DNA of 64,000 nucleotides from assembly GCA_005239165.1 (NCBI GenBank), contig RAPG01000007.1, forward strand, positions 62,001 to 126,000, given 5' to 3'. A program made the position numbers and the translations under genes. This document shows positions 41,030 to 50,062 of this stretch, one piece after another. This stretch comes from Allopusillimonas ginsengisoli (GTDB lineage: Bacteria; Pseudomonadota; Gammaproteobacteria; Burkholderiales; Burkholderiaceae_B). Below the pieces are notes generated by a model. It made no database searches, was not told the DNA's origin, and was given only the letters and a program-made list of their open reading frames with translations. Each line of letters starts with the position of its first letter. The stretch's first letter is position 1.

Positions 41030-41950
41030 TCAGATCTCCCGCCGACGTATGAATGTCAGAATCAGCACCGACACGGCCGCCAGCACTGGCAGCAAAAACA
41101 CAGCAGTGGCCGCGCCCATGCCCAGCGATCCGCCCTGTACACCGGTGAAAAATGCCAGTGTAGGCAAGACCTGCGTTGCATTGGCCGGGCCGCCCCGCGT
41201 CAGAATAAACACCGTCACAATGTCCGAGAAAACAAATACAAACGTAAACAGTACTGTCACACCGAATACCGGAATAAGCATGGGCAGCGTCACATGAAAC
41301 ATACGCCTGAAATAGCCGGCACCGTCGATTTCTGACTGTTCCAGAATATCGCGCGGCACGCCATTCAACCCTGCCAGAATAATGACGGTGCCCAGGGGCA
41401 ACAGACGCCAGACATTGACAAGAATGATGGAAAACAGGGCCAGGCCGCTACGGCCCAGCCAGAAGGTGTTGTCATACTCGCCAAAAAGCGCACCCGGGTG
41501 GCCAAGTAAGCCCACGCCGCGCAGCACCCAGTCAATCGGGCTAAACGTGGAATCCAGCATCCAGAGCCACGCGATTGCGCTCAAGGAGGCGGGTGCCGTC
41601 CATGGCAGCAGAATCAGGAAACGGATCAGCCATTTTCCACGCGTGGGGCGCGCCAACAGCTCAGCCTGAATCGTGCCCAGCACTAACACACCAACCAGTG
41701 TGGAAGTCGTGATCAAAATGGTATTGCTGATAGCCTGTATGAAATCGGGGTTATGCAGCAGTGCGATGAAGTTTTGCAGCCCAATGAAGCGCATGACCGG
41801 GCTGCCGGTGGTGACGTCGTTGAGACTGTAAACGAGGGCAAGCACAATGGGAATGCCCAGCAGCAACACGATGTACAGAATCGCAGGCAATACCATAGCC
41901 ATGGCCAGCAGCGTGTCGCGCTGGTTCAGGCTGAGCGACCGGTGTGCCAT
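41030..41950 (-). CDS. CUT1-type ABC transporter permease (MalF-like)
   Basis: A 306-residue inner-membrane permease, first membrane subunit. The coupling loop is GLNGVPRDILEQSEIDGAGY. Six or so helices are predicted starting at about residue 12 (LLAMAMVLPAILYIVLLLGI). It lies three bases after the ATPase gene and two before the second permease, in an operon of receptor, ATPase and two permeases. Confidence 0.92.
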   Translation of the reverse strand: MAHRSLSLNQRDTLLAMAMVLPAILYIVLLLGIPIVLALVYSLNDVTTGSPVMRFIGLQNFIALLHNPDFIQAISNTILITTSTLVGVLVLGTIQAELLARPTRGKWLIRFLILLPWTAPASLSAIAWLWMLDSTFSPIDWVLRGVGLLGHPGALFGEYDNTFWLGRSGLALFSIILVNVWRLLPLGTVIILAGLNGVPRDILEQSEIDGAGYFRRMFHVTLPMLIPVFGVTVLFTFVFVFSDIVTVFILTRGGPANATQVLPTLAFFTGVQGGSLGMGAATAVFLLPVLAAVSVLILTFIRRREI

Positions 41951-41953
41951 GGC

Positions 41954-43057
41954 TCACGCTCCGGCGCGCGAGGACGGGCGCGTGTCAGGAAATGAGCCAG
42001 GGCTTTGACCCGGGTCTGGTGCAGGCGGCATGGGCTTGTCTGACGCAGCGCGCTGGCCGGTTTCTGGATCAAAGCGGCGCAACAGCGTATCGGGGACACA
42101 GAATGTGTGGGTCTGCCCGGCAGCCAGCTTCTGCGCCAGACGTTCGGGCATTTTCAGAATGATGTCGGTATGCGTGGGGATGAACACACAATAGATGAGT
42201 GCATCGGCGCCCAGAAACTCAATCTGCTGGATCTCGACGGGGAGCGGGTAGTGCTGTGAGGGCATCTCGCCTTCAGGCAGCCATATATTTTCGGCATGAA
42301 AGCCCAGCAACCAGTCCCCGTCGGGGATCAGGTTCATGGGCGGTGAGCCCATAAACTGGGCCACAAACGTATTGGCCGGCTCATGATAAATTTCGTGCGG
42401 GGTTCCAAGTTGCTGGATCTTGCCATGGTTCATGACGGCGACGCGCTGGCCCAGGCCCATGGCTTCGACCTGATCATGCGTTACATACAAGGTTGTAATC
42501 CCTGTTTGCTCATGCAGGCGCTTAAACTCGCGGCGGGCCGAGTGGCGCAATTTGGCATCGAGGTTAGACAGTGGTTCGTCCATCAGGAAGAGACTGGGCG
42601 TGCGCACCAGCGCGCGGGCCAGCGCCACGCGCTGGCGCTCGCCACCGGATAGCTCACGTGGTTTTCGCTTGAGCAGACGCTCTATGCCAAACAGTTGCGC
42701 CGCCCATGCAACTTTTTCCTGAATGTGCGTTGCAGACAGGTGCACCGTTTCTAAAGGAAAAGAGATATTCTTTGCCACTGTTTTGTGAGGGTAAAGTGCA
42801 TAACTCTGGAAAACCATGGCGATGTTGCGCTGGCGCGGCGGTTGCTCGTTGGCCAGCTTGCCATCGATATAAATGGTGCCGCTGCTGGGGCGCTCCAGCC
42901 CGGCGATAGTGCGCATCAGCGTGGTCTTGCCTGAGCCCGAAGCGCCCAGCAGCACCAGAAACTCTCCATCGGGCATGTCCAGGCTGACGTCGTCGACCGC
43001 TTTCACCCGGCCACGATCATAGGTGGTGCTCAGGTGTTCAATGCTGAGGCTGGTCAT
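41954..43057 (-). CDS. CUT1-type ABC transporter ATPase (UgpC/MalK-like)
   Basis: A 367-residue ATPase. Walker A is GASGSGKTT, the Q-loop is MVFQSYALYPHKTV, the signature is LSGGERQRVALARAL, Walker B is LFLMDEPLSNLDAKL and the H-loop is YVTHDQVEA. Residues about 240-350 form the TOBE/OB regulatory domain of MalK-type proteins. It powers the two downstream permeases. The last 25 residues are Pro/Ser-rich and probably disordered. Confidence 0.93.
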   Translation of the reverse strand: MTSLSIEHLSTTYDRGRVKAVDDVSLDMPDGEFLVLLGASGSGKTTLMRTIAGLERPSSGTIYIDGKLANEQPPRQRNIAMVFQSYALYPHKTVAKNISFPLETVHLSATHIQEKVAWAAQLFGIERLLKRKPRELSGGERQRVALARALVRTPSLFLMDEPLSNLDAKLRHSARREFKRLHEQTGITTLYVTHDQVEAMGLGQRVAVMNHGKIQQLGTPHEIYHEPANTFVAQFMGSPPMNLIPDGDWLLGFHAENIWLPEGEMPSQHYPLPVEIQQIEFLGADALIYCVFIPTHTDIILKMPERLAQKLAAGQTHTFCVPDTLLRRFDPETGQRAASDKPMPPAPDPGQSPGSFPDTRPSSRAGA

Positions 43058-43069
43058 GGTGGTATCCGG

Positions 43070-44560
43070 TTATGTTGACACTTTGCCACCGATCAGGCCC
43101 CGCTCACGCCACTGCCCATAAATGAGCTCTATCTGACGCACTGCCTGGTCCACCGCTTGTTCAGCAGTCAGGTCTCCACGAGCAGCCTTGGCCATCATGT
43201 TGGGCAAGATAAACGTGTTGAACACTTCACCCACGGCTGCGTTGGAATACCCTGGATGCCCCAGATTGGTCGTCCACTCTGTTGCCGCCGTCAGACTGGC
43301 CAGCTTGCCGTCGGCCTCACCGTCTAGACGGAAGGGATCGTGGGCAAACCAGGCATCGTTAAGGCTTTTCAGCGTGCCTGCTCCGTCGACCGCCTTGTAG
43401 CCCCGGTCACCTTTAGGCACAGCCGTACCAAAGTAGCTCGGCGAGTTGTACAGCTTGCTTTGGTACATGGCCTGATCGTAATTCTCAGTCAGATGCAGAA
43501 TGAACCGCTTGGCCAGATCTTCGCGTGCTTTTGCAAATTTCGGAATGATGTAGTTATAGAGTACGTGTACATTGGCCCAGCGATCGCCATTCGGTCCTGC
43601 CAGCGGTCCGGTGAAGAATACGTCTTTGGCGATGTCCGGCTTGCTTTGCTGAGCCGAACGGTAAGCTGAAATCGAGTTCACGATATACGACGCTTTGCCG
43701 GCGATAAGGTCCTGGTTGTTTGAGGCGGCATTCCATGCAAACACGGCAGGCGTCATGGCGCGGTGATACAGATCTGACATGTATTTGACGGCTTCGATGG
43801 CGAGTTTTCGGTTGTCGCCTTGCCCCAGAATGACGTTGTCGTCTTCATCCTGAACCGACGCTCCCCATGACCACAAAATAGACCGGGCCACCATATTGGA
43901 GTCGAGCTCCTGCGACATACCAATACCGACCTGAACGCCCTGTTCTTTGTGGATTTTCTCTCCTATATCCAATAGCTGCTGATAGGTGTCGGGGCCATTC
44001 TCCATGCCTGCTTTCTGCCATAACGAACGCCGATAGTCGCCGCAGTCTATAGTCCACCCGTGACAAAATGCATACCATGACTTGAGTACCGGGTTGTAGG
44101 AAATTCTCGGAATAACGCCGAAAACCTCACCAAACTGTTTAGCGGCCTGTTCGTTAATATCGGCCATGTCCAGAACATTGGGCGTGAATTGTGCCGCCTC
44201 GGGGCCAAGCTCAATAATGTCGTGGCCCGAATTGGCCGACATCTCAGAAGTGGTCGTGGTGACGAGGTCGCCAATATTGATGTGGTCAACAACAACCTGG
44301 ACGCCATTGGCCTCACCCCATTGCTTGGCAAAACCGTCAAACCATGTGTCGTAGCTAGGAACGAAGTGGCTCCACTGCAAGATCTTCAGCGTTTTGTCGG
44401 CGGCATACGCATTGCGCAGATGAAACCAAGGGGCGCCGATGGCAGCCAGACCAGCCAGGCCGCCTGCCTGAAGCACGCGGCGTCGGGAGGTTGAATGGAG
44501 TGTGGTGGAGCGAGATAGTGTGGGGCGACCCGTGTGTGGGTCAAACAACTGATGCGACAT
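43070..44560 (-). CDS. Extracellular solute-binding protein family 1, Tat-exported
   Basis: A 496-residue receptor starting MSHQLFDPHTGRPTLS. The N-terminal STSRRRVLQAGGLAGLAAIG segment carries a twin-arginine signal, so it is probably exported folded. The mature domain (LKILQWSHFVPSYDTWFDGF ...) is typical of family-1 receptors for sugars, polyols or polyamines. ATG 44560 has a GGAGG site; the longer frame to 44680 is not supported. First gene of the ABC / aldehyde dehydrogenase operon. The substrate is unknown. Confidence 0.9.
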   Translation of the reverse strand: MSHQLFDPHTGRPTLSRSTTLHSTSRRRVLQAGGLAGLAAIGAPWFHLRNAYAADKTLKILQWSHFVPSYDTWFDGFAKQWGEANGVQVVVDHINIGDLVTTTTSEMSANSGHDIIELGPEAAQFTPNVLDMADINEQAAKQFGEVFGVIPRISYNPVLKSWYAFCHGWTIDCGDYRRSLWQKAGMENGPDTYQQLLDIGEKIHKEQGVQVGIGMSQELDSNMVARSILWSWGASVQDEDDNVILGQGDNRKLAIEAVKYMSDLYHRAMTPAVFAWNAASNNQDLIAGKASYIVNSISAYRSAQQSKPDIAKDVFFTGPLAGPNGDRWANVHVLYNYIIPKFAKAREDLAKRFILHLTENYDQAMYQSKLYNSPSYFGTAVPKGDRGYKAVDGAGTLKSLNDAWFAHDPFRLDGEADGKLASLTAATEWTTNLGHPGYSNAAVGEVFNTFILPNMMAKAARGDLTAEQAVDQAVRQIELIYGQWRERGLIGGKVST

Positions 44561-44964
44561 GACCTGCCTCCGGTTTGGATGGAGGGGGCGGTCGTCAGGG
44601 TTGCAGAGTATTGGCGGCACACCCCCAAAGATGGGAATGCAGCTGCGTAGCGGTCGCGGCCAACCTGGCACGTCACGCAAAGTTGAGATTCAAGTGTATC
44701 AGTGCGAGATGCTTTCGGAAACACTTATTGTCATCGTTTTCGGAATTTTTTTGTGTGCTGAATGGGGGCTGAATGTTGCCCCACGATCTGCATTCAAATG
44801 TCCTCTGTGCAGCTATGCTACGTGTGAGTCTTTAAGTGTCGGGGCGAAAGGTCATGCGATCAATGTACGTTGACGGCATGACGCGGCCGGGCCAGCTATG
44901 CTGACTCTTTTCGTGTATTAAAGGTTTTAGCCTGATTGCGATCGTGCGTTAAGCACGCTCATAC
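44561..44964. other. Gap upstream of ABC operon
   Basis: A 404-base gene-free region between the ABC operon start (minus) and the end of the SLC13 gene (minus). It should carry the ABC operon promoter. A small CGTGC-GTTAA-GCACG hairpin at 44943-44957, eight bases after the SLC13 stop, may end that transcript; it lacks a T tract. No other feature was recognised. Confidence 0.5.
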
Positions 44965-46860
44965 TCAAAGCGGCCACACCAGCAAAAGCATGGGTATTGC
45001 AATCAGCGTCACGACGATTTCCAGTGGCAGACCCATGCGCCAATAATCGCCAAAACGGAAGCCGCCGGGGCCGAGGATAAGGGTATTGTTCTGGTGCCCT
45101 ATGGGTGTGAGAAACGCCGCCGAAGCGCCAATCGCAACAGCCATTAAAAATGGGTCAGCACTGACGTTAAGCTGGTTCGCCGAGCTGATGGCTATGGGAC
45201 ACATAATAGCGGCCGTGGCCGCATTGTTGATGACGTCAGACATAAACATGGTGACCACCAGTACTAAGCCTAACGCGACGATGGCATTTCCCTGCGCCAC
45301 GTTGTTCATGAGGAGCTCGGCGACCAGCTTGGCAGCCCCCGTGCTTTCAGTGGCCTGTGCGACTGGCAGCAGGGCAGCCAGCAGCACAATCACAGGCCAG
45401 TCTACGGCTTCATACATTTTGCGCAGCGGCAGCACGCGAAAGAGCATCAGTAAAACGACGCCCAGCAAAAAGCTGATGGCAGCTGGCAATAGGTTGAACG
45501 CCGTGACGCCAATGGCAATAGCCATGGCGGTGCACGCCATAATCATTTTCTTGCGGTCTGGAGCGCGCAGTGCGCGGGTGGCCAGCGGCGCGCATCCAGC
45601 ATTGGCGGCAAATTCCGAAATCAGATCGCCCGGCCCCTGCATAAGCAGTACATCACCATGGCGTAGCGCAGTATGCCGCACACGGCTTTGAATCCGCGCC
45701 CCTTGACGTGAAATTGCAAGCAGATTGATGCCAAAGCGCTCGCGCAGGTTCAGGTCGCTGGCGCTGCGGCTGAGCAGACTTGAGCCAGGCAGTACAACCA
45801 GCTCGACCAACTCTGCATCATCCAGTTCAATTGAACGTTCAATTTTCTTTTCCTGCTCTTCCTGTTTTTCCTGTTCCTTTGTCTTGCTGCCGACAGCGTC
45901 GTCGTCGCTAGCCTGAGCCTGTTTTTCCTTTTCCTTTTCCTTTTCCTTTTCTTCTTCATCGTCGTCATCAGTTGGCGTTGCACCAAAGACAAGTCCCAGG
46001 CTGTCCAGTGCCTTGGCCAGCGTTTCCGGGTCAGCTTCGATCAGGACAAGGTCATCTTCGCGCAAAGGCCCCGCCGTGTGGGGCGCCGTTAGTCTGATTT
46101 CATTACGCACTAAACTGATGATCTGGGCGTCTGCACCTTCCAGCTCGGCCTCGGCTTCGCGTAACGACATGCCGATGGCTTTGGAGTTGGCCGCAACCCG
46201 TGCTTCAGTAAGATAGGCACCTGTGTCGAAGGAGTCTGCCCCGGCACGTTCGCGCGCCGGAACAATGCGCCATCCAATCAGTGCCACGAACAGCACACCG
46301 CACGCTGCCACCGTGACCCCCACAGGTGTGAAGGCAAACATGTCAAACGCGCCATCTCCCATCTGTCGGCGAAAGCCGGACACAATCAGGTTGGATGGCG
46401 TGCCGATAAGCGTGGTCATCCCACCCAGTATTGTGCCGAAGGCGAGCGGCATCAGGATTTTCCCAGGTGCCAGATTTTGCCGTCGGGCGATTTGCAGGGC
46501 GATGGGCATTAGTAACGCCAACGCACCTACGTTGTTCATAAAGCTCGACAGAACGACCGACAGCGTGACCAGTGCGGCAATGGTAATGGTGGGCCCCGCC
46601 TCAGTGGGCAATAAACGCTCCGCCAACATATCTACTACGCCGGTCTGCAGCAGCGCACTGCTCAGTATGAGCACACAGGCCACTGTGATGACGGCGGGGT
46701 GTGCAAAGCCGGTAAACGCTTCATCGGCCGGTACCAGCCCTACAAGCACACTTGCCAGCAGCGCGGTAGCCGCCACAATGTCATGTCGCCAGCGTCCATA
46801 CAAAAACAGACACAGGGTCGCGGCAAGAATGGCCAGAATCATCCATTGAGGTTGCGTCAT
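44965..46860 (-). CDS. SLC13-family permease with two RCK_C domains
   Basis: A 631-residue inner-membrane carrier of the DASS/ion-transporter superfamily. Helices at about 5-200 and 440-630 flank a cytosolic part with two TrkA-C (RCK_C) domains (about 216-292 and 345-430). Family motifs include SSFMNNVGALALLMPI, GTPSNLIVSGF and INNAATAAIMCPIA. Members transport dicarboxylates, sulfate or other anions with Na+. Residues 297-342 between the RCK_C domains are an unusual Asp/Glu/Lys/Gln linker encoded by a short tandem repeat. A single gene, divergent from the sulfide:quinone reductase gene; a sulfur anion substrate is possible. Confidence 0.9.
   Translation of the reverse strand: MTQPQWMILAILAATLCLFLYGRWRHDIVAATALLASVLVGLVPADEAFTGFAHPAVITVACVLILSSALLQTGVVDMLAERLLPTEAGPTITIAALVTLSVVLSSFMNNVGALALLMPIALQIARRQNLAPGKILMPLAFGTILGGMTTLIGTPSNLIVSGFRRQMGDGAFDMFAFTPVGVTVAACGVLFVALIGWRIVPARERAGADSFDTGAYLTEARVAANSKAIGMSLREAEAELEGADAQIISLVRNEIRLTAPHTAGPLREDDLVLIEADPETLAKALDSLGLVFGATPTDDDDEEEKEKEKEKEKQAQASDDDAVGSKTKEQEKQEEQEKKIERSIELDDAELVELVVLPGSSLLSRSASDLNLRERFGINLLAISRQGARIQSRVRHTALRHGDVLLMQGPGDLISEFAANAGCAPLATRALRAPDRKKMIMACTAMAIAIGVTAFNLLPAAISFLLGVVLLMLFRVLPLRKMYEAVDWPVIVLLAALLPVAQATESTGAAKLVAELLMNNVAQGNAIVALGLVLVVTMFMSDVINNAATAAIMCPIAISSANQLNVSADPFLMAVAIGASAAFLTPIGHQNNTLILGPGGFRFGDYWRMGLPLEIVVTLIAIPMLLLVWPL
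45923..45952. repeat. 6-bp repeat (TTTTCC) inside SLC13 gene
   Basis: Four perfect TTTTCC units plus one TTTTCT. On the coding strand they read GGAAAA and encode alternating Glu-Lys in the linker between the RCK_C domains. Because the unit is six bases, copy changes add or remove Glu-Lys pairs without a frameshift. A looser version continues at 45841-45890. Confidence 0.92.
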
Positions 46861-47221
46861 TGATTACAGCCTGCCAGGTCGATGGTGGAGGTGGGTGTTG
46901 ACATTTTTGCTTCCCGCTTTTTGACAATAGCGCACAGCGTACAACAAAATTTGCCAGCGCAAGCGCCAGTGCGGCGAGCGGCCATTTGGCCTGTTCCGCA
47001 CACACATTGCCGCTTTCAGAGATGGTGAAGGGCTCTGGCAGTTTGCAAACAGGTACGGTATATGCAAATTGCTGATTTATTGTTCCGTGCACGCGCCTTG
47101 GTAACTAGAATGATCGCAACTGGTTTCTTAACCAATCAGATGGCTATCGTGGCCTGCCGGGCGTGTCCAGCGTGACAGTCGCCAGCGTCGGCCCCCGCCC
47201 TCACTCTACTTAAGGCAGGTC
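46861..47221. other. Divergent intergenic region SLC13 / SQR
   Basis: A 361-base gap that must hold promoters for both the SLC13 permease (minus) and the sulfide:quinone reductase (plus). A TTGACA at 46921 is present but lacks a good -10 partner. No inverted repeat or Fnr-like palindrome was obvious. No gene supported. Confidence 0.5.
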
Positions 47222-48484
47222 ATGAGCACTACGCAGTCGTTGGTTCGCAAGCACACCGTTGTCATTGTGGGGGCAGGGGCAGGAGGCATTGCGGTCGCCG
47301 CTCAATTGCGTAGGGCAGATCCGGGAGTGGATGTTGTCATCGTTGATCCGGCTGCACAGCATTATTATCAGCCCGCCTGGACGCTTGTCGGTGGTGGCGC
47401 CTACGCGCCTGAAGCAACGCGGCGAAGCCTGACGGGGTGCCTGCCTGCAGGAGTCGTGCATGTGGCCTCAGCCGTTAAAGCATTCCTGCCTGACGAGAGC
47501 CAAATCGAGTGCGAGGACGGCACGCGGCTGGGTTATGAGTATCTTGTTGTCGCCGCAGGCATTCAGGTCAACTGGGATGCTGTTGAAGGCCTTGTCCAGG
47601 CCTTGGGAAAGAACGGCGTTACCAGCAACTATCGCTATGATCTTGCTCCCTATACGTGGCAGCTCGTGCGTGAATTCAAGGGGGGCACAGCGGTGTTTAC
47701 CCAACCCGCAGGAGCGGTCAAGTGCCCGGGGGCGCCGCAGAAGGCCCTGTATCTGTCGGCTGACCATTTTCGTCGTAAGGGTGTAAAGGCGACGGTTCAA
47801 TTCAGGTCTGGTGCTGCATCAGTGTTTGGCGTGCCGTTCTATGCCGAGGCACTCGATAAGGTCATGGACGGCTATTCTGCACAAACGCATTTCAGCCAGA
47901 ATCTGGTTCAGGTGCGGGGTAGCGAGAAAGTCGCTGTGTTTGAATCGGTAATTAACGGCGAGACCGTGCGCGAAGAAGTGTCTTACGATTTGCTGCACGT
48001 TGTACCGCCGCAAAGTGCGCCTGACTTCATACGCGACAGCGCACTGGCTGACGGGGCTGGGTGGCTGGATGTCGACAAACATACACTCAGGCATGTGCGA
48101 TATGCCAATGTATTTGGGTTGGGCGACTGCACTTCTACACCCAACAGCAAGACGGCCGCTGCCATCAAGAGTCAGGCCCCCGTACTTGTGAGTAACTTGC
48201 TGCAGTCATTGCGCGGGCAGAGCCAGAGCGCCTCGTACGATGGTTATGCTGCATGCCCGCTTACCACGTCGCAAGGTCGGGTGCTGCTGGCCGAGTTTAC
48301 CTATGGCGGCACCGTAAGCCCTAGTTTCCCTGCTGACCCTCGTGTGCCACGCCGTTTTTACTGGTGGCTCAAGCGTGCGTTCATGCCCTGGTTTTACTGG
48401 AATATTCTGCTCAAGGGTCGCCGCATACCGGTGACGCACAAAACACGCACATACCCGGTAGGGGTTGCGTCGGCGCAGCGCTAG
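47222..48484 (+). CDS. sqr: Type II sulfide:quinone oxidoreductase
   Basis: A 420-residue FAD enzyme of the disulfide reductase fold. The FAD dinucleotide motif is VVIVGAGAGGIAVAAQLRRA at the N-terminus. Two cysteines lie where the redox pair of the human SQOR-type (type II) enzymes sits: C168 in AVKCPGAPQKALYL and C303 in GLGDCTSTPNSKTAAA. Such enzymes oxidise sulfide to persulfide or polysulfide at the membrane and reduce quinone. The C-terminal amphipathic segment (RRFYWWLKRAFMPWFYW) fits membrane attachment. Two-gene context with a haemoglobin-like protein and Fnr-like regulator on the opposite strand. Confidence 0.92.
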   Translation: MSTTQSLVRKHTVVIVGAGAGGIAVAAQLRRADPGVDVVIVDPAAQHYYQPAWTLVGGGAYAPEATRRSLTGCLPAGVVHVASAVKAFLPDESQIECEDGTRLGYEYLVVAAGIQVNWDAVEGLVQALGKNGVTSNYRYDLAPYTWQLVREFKGGTAVFTQPAGAVKCPGAPQKALYLSADHFRRKGVKATVQFRSGAASVFGVPFYAEALDKVMDGYSAQTHFSQNLVQVRGSEKVAVFESVINGETVREEVSYDLLHVVPPQSAPDFIRDSALADGAGWLDVDKHTLRHVRYANVFGLGDCTSTPNSKTAAAIKSQAPVLVSNLLQSLRGQSQSASYDGYAACPLTTSQGRVLLAEFTYGGTVSPSFPADPRVPRRFYWWLKRAFMPWFYWNILLKGRRIPVTHKTRTYPVGVASAQR

Positions 48485-48497
48485 TAGGCGGGTGGGT

Positions 48498-49181
48498 TTA
48501 GCGTGGTGCCCTGTAAAACTCGATTTGAAAGCTGCCCGGCAATTCGAACGCTACATAATGCGGCACGTCGGGTTCTATGACCACGCACTGCCCAGCCGTC
48601 AATACAGCCTGGGTGACAGGTTCGGTAGCAAGCGTAAATCGCAGCACGCCTGATTCAACCCGCAGCAGGCCCCAAGTGCCAGAGCGTGTGCTATGCGAAG
48701 TGGTAAGCGCCTCGGGAAGGCTTTCAGGTGTGAACACTGGCGACTGGCCGTAGCGTTCAAGGCCAGTGGGAAGGGTATCCGGTAGGGTAGGCATAGGGGT
48801 TCTCGATTGGTAAACCTGCCACAGTTTGGTGGCGATGCGTTGGGCGATGGGATCGGCGGCTGCCTTGAGTGCAGGATGCCGGAGATCAGACGTTGTACTG
48901 TAAAACAGCGCCAGCCATCGCTCGAAAAGTGGCCAGCTCAGGCCGGGCAGTGCGGCGTGCCGTGGAATGGGCGCGCCCTTGAACCGGCGGGTGCCAAGCA
49001 ATAGCGCAGACCAGAAATCGCACAGTGTGTTCAGATGGGCTTCCCAGTTTTCTACATGATGCGCAAAGATGGGGCCGAGCAGTTCATCGACGCGTACACG
49101 GCCATAGAACAAAAACACCAGCTGCCGGATATCGGCTTCAGTATAAGTGGGCGTGGGTGTTTCGCTGGACTTGGCGTGCAT
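48498..49181 (-). CDS. Group III truncated haemoglobin fused to DUF1971 domain
   Basis: A 227-residue fusion. Residues about 12-128 are a truncated globin of group III: LVFLFYGRVRVDELLGPIFA at the start and PIPRHAALPGLSWPLFERWL, with H75 a candidate proximal haem ligand. Residues about 140-225 are a small cupin-like DUF1971 (TehB/YeaR type) domain: RYGQSPVFTPESLPEALTTS ... WGLLRVESGVLRF ... VIEPDVPHYVAFE. Both domain types are linked to nitric-oxide or nitrite stress in other bacteria. It ends 14 bases from the convergent SQR gene and is 108 bases downstream of an Fnr-like gene. Confidence 0.82.
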   Translation of the reverse strand: MHAKSSETPTPTYTEADIRQLVFLFYGRVRVDELLGPIFAHHVENWEAHLNTLCDFWSALLLGTRRFKGAPIPRHAALPGLSWPLFERWLALFYSTTSDLRHPALKAAADPIAQRIATKLWQVYQSRTPMPTLPDTLPTGLERYGQSPVFTPESLPEALTTSHSTRSGTWGLLRVESGVLRFTLATEPVTQAVLTAGQCVVIEPDVPHYVAFELPGSFQIEFYRAPR

Positions 49182-49289
49182 GGGTGAACCCTATTTGAAA
49201 AACAGGAGGGTATTCTGGCTGCACACAGACTTTGCGCCAATGACCTTTGTCGTGTTGTGGTTTATGGTAAGCGGCTATCGGGTGTATGT

Positions 49290-50003
49290 TCAGAAAGGCC
49301 GCTGTGCCAGTGTGGCTAAATGCTGTAACTGTGGCAGGTTTTGTAATTTCCAGTCGCAGCGCCGCCCGGCCACGTAACCTCTGGTCTGCCACTCGGTAAA
49401 CAAACGGCTTAGTGTCTCGGCGCGCATGCCAAGGTGGGCAGCCAGTTGGCGCTGATTAAGCGGTAGCCGCACGGTGTTGCCCTGGCGTTCTTTCAGCTGC
49501 AGCAAGTAATTGGCAAGCCGTTCGGGCGCCGAACTTGAGGTGATCCAGTCTACCTTGTTCACCTGGCCATACAGTGCGCTGCTCAAGCCAGCCAGCATGC
49601 TCATGGCAAGTGCTGGCTGGCTTTGGCACGCATGGTGCAGGCTGCTGCGCTGAAGGCGAAAGAACCGGGATGTGCTTCGGGCCCTGGCCCACATGGGATA
49701 ACGTCCGTGAGGCATAAACATGGCCGCCTCGGCCACGAGTTGCCCCGGCTCGAACACATGAAACACCCGCTCGTCCCCATCGTGGCTGTAGCGAAACACT
49801 TCAACTTCGCCGCTCTCCAGCAGCAAATAAGACCTTGCTTCGTCCCCTTCGCGAAAAACGATTTCTCCGGGCTCTGCCTCTTTCGCCTGCGCGCCTCTGG
49901 CCAATAGCCGGGCAATCGTGGCGTCAAGGCCGGTCACCAGGGGATGCTGTAGCAGGATCGATACAGTGGTGGCCTCTTCTGGTGGCAAGTTGACTTTAGT
50001 CAT
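49290..50003 (-). CDS. Crp/Fnr-family transcriptional regulator
   Basis: A 237-residue regulator: cyclic-nucleotide-binding-like beta-roll at about 18-130 (GEIVFREGDEARSYLLLESGEVEVF) and a winged helix at about 165-220. The recognition helix GMRAETLSRLFTEW keeps the E-x-x-S-R pattern of Fnr relatives, so TTGAT-N4-ATCAA-like sites are expected. There is no N-terminal cysteine cluster, which argues against an oxygen-sensing [4Fe-4S] type and leaves a DNR-like NO sensor as one option. Divergent from the ABC receptor gene across 59 bases holding a Fur-like site. Confidence 0.9.
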   Translation of the reverse strand: MTKVNLPPEEATTVSILLQHPLVTGLDATIARLLARGAQAKEAEPGEIVFREGDEARSYLLLESGEVEVFRYSHDGDERVFHVFEPGQLVAEAAMFMPHGRYPMWARARSTSRFFRLQRSSLHHACQSQPALAMSMLAGLSSALYGQVNKVDWITSSSAPERLANYLLQLKERQGNTVRLPLNQRQLAAHLGMRAETLSRLFTEWQTRGYVAGRRCDWKLQNLPQLQHLATLAQRPF

Positions 50004-50040
50004 TGGCGCTTAATCAATAAAAATGAGAGAATTTTTGTTT

Positions 50041-50059
50041 AATAATAATTCTCATTCAC
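50041..50059. promoter_or_regulatory. Fur-box-like site
   Basis: AATAATAATTCTCATTCAC matches the 19-base Fur consensus GATAATGATAATCATTATC at 13 of 19 positions, with the ATAAT and TCATT halves intact. A mirrored AATGAGA lies 10 bases to the left. It sits in the 59-base gap between the Fnr-like gene and the ABC receptor gene, and ends only three bases before the receptor ATG. Confidence 0.55.
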
Positions 50060-50062
50060 TTA

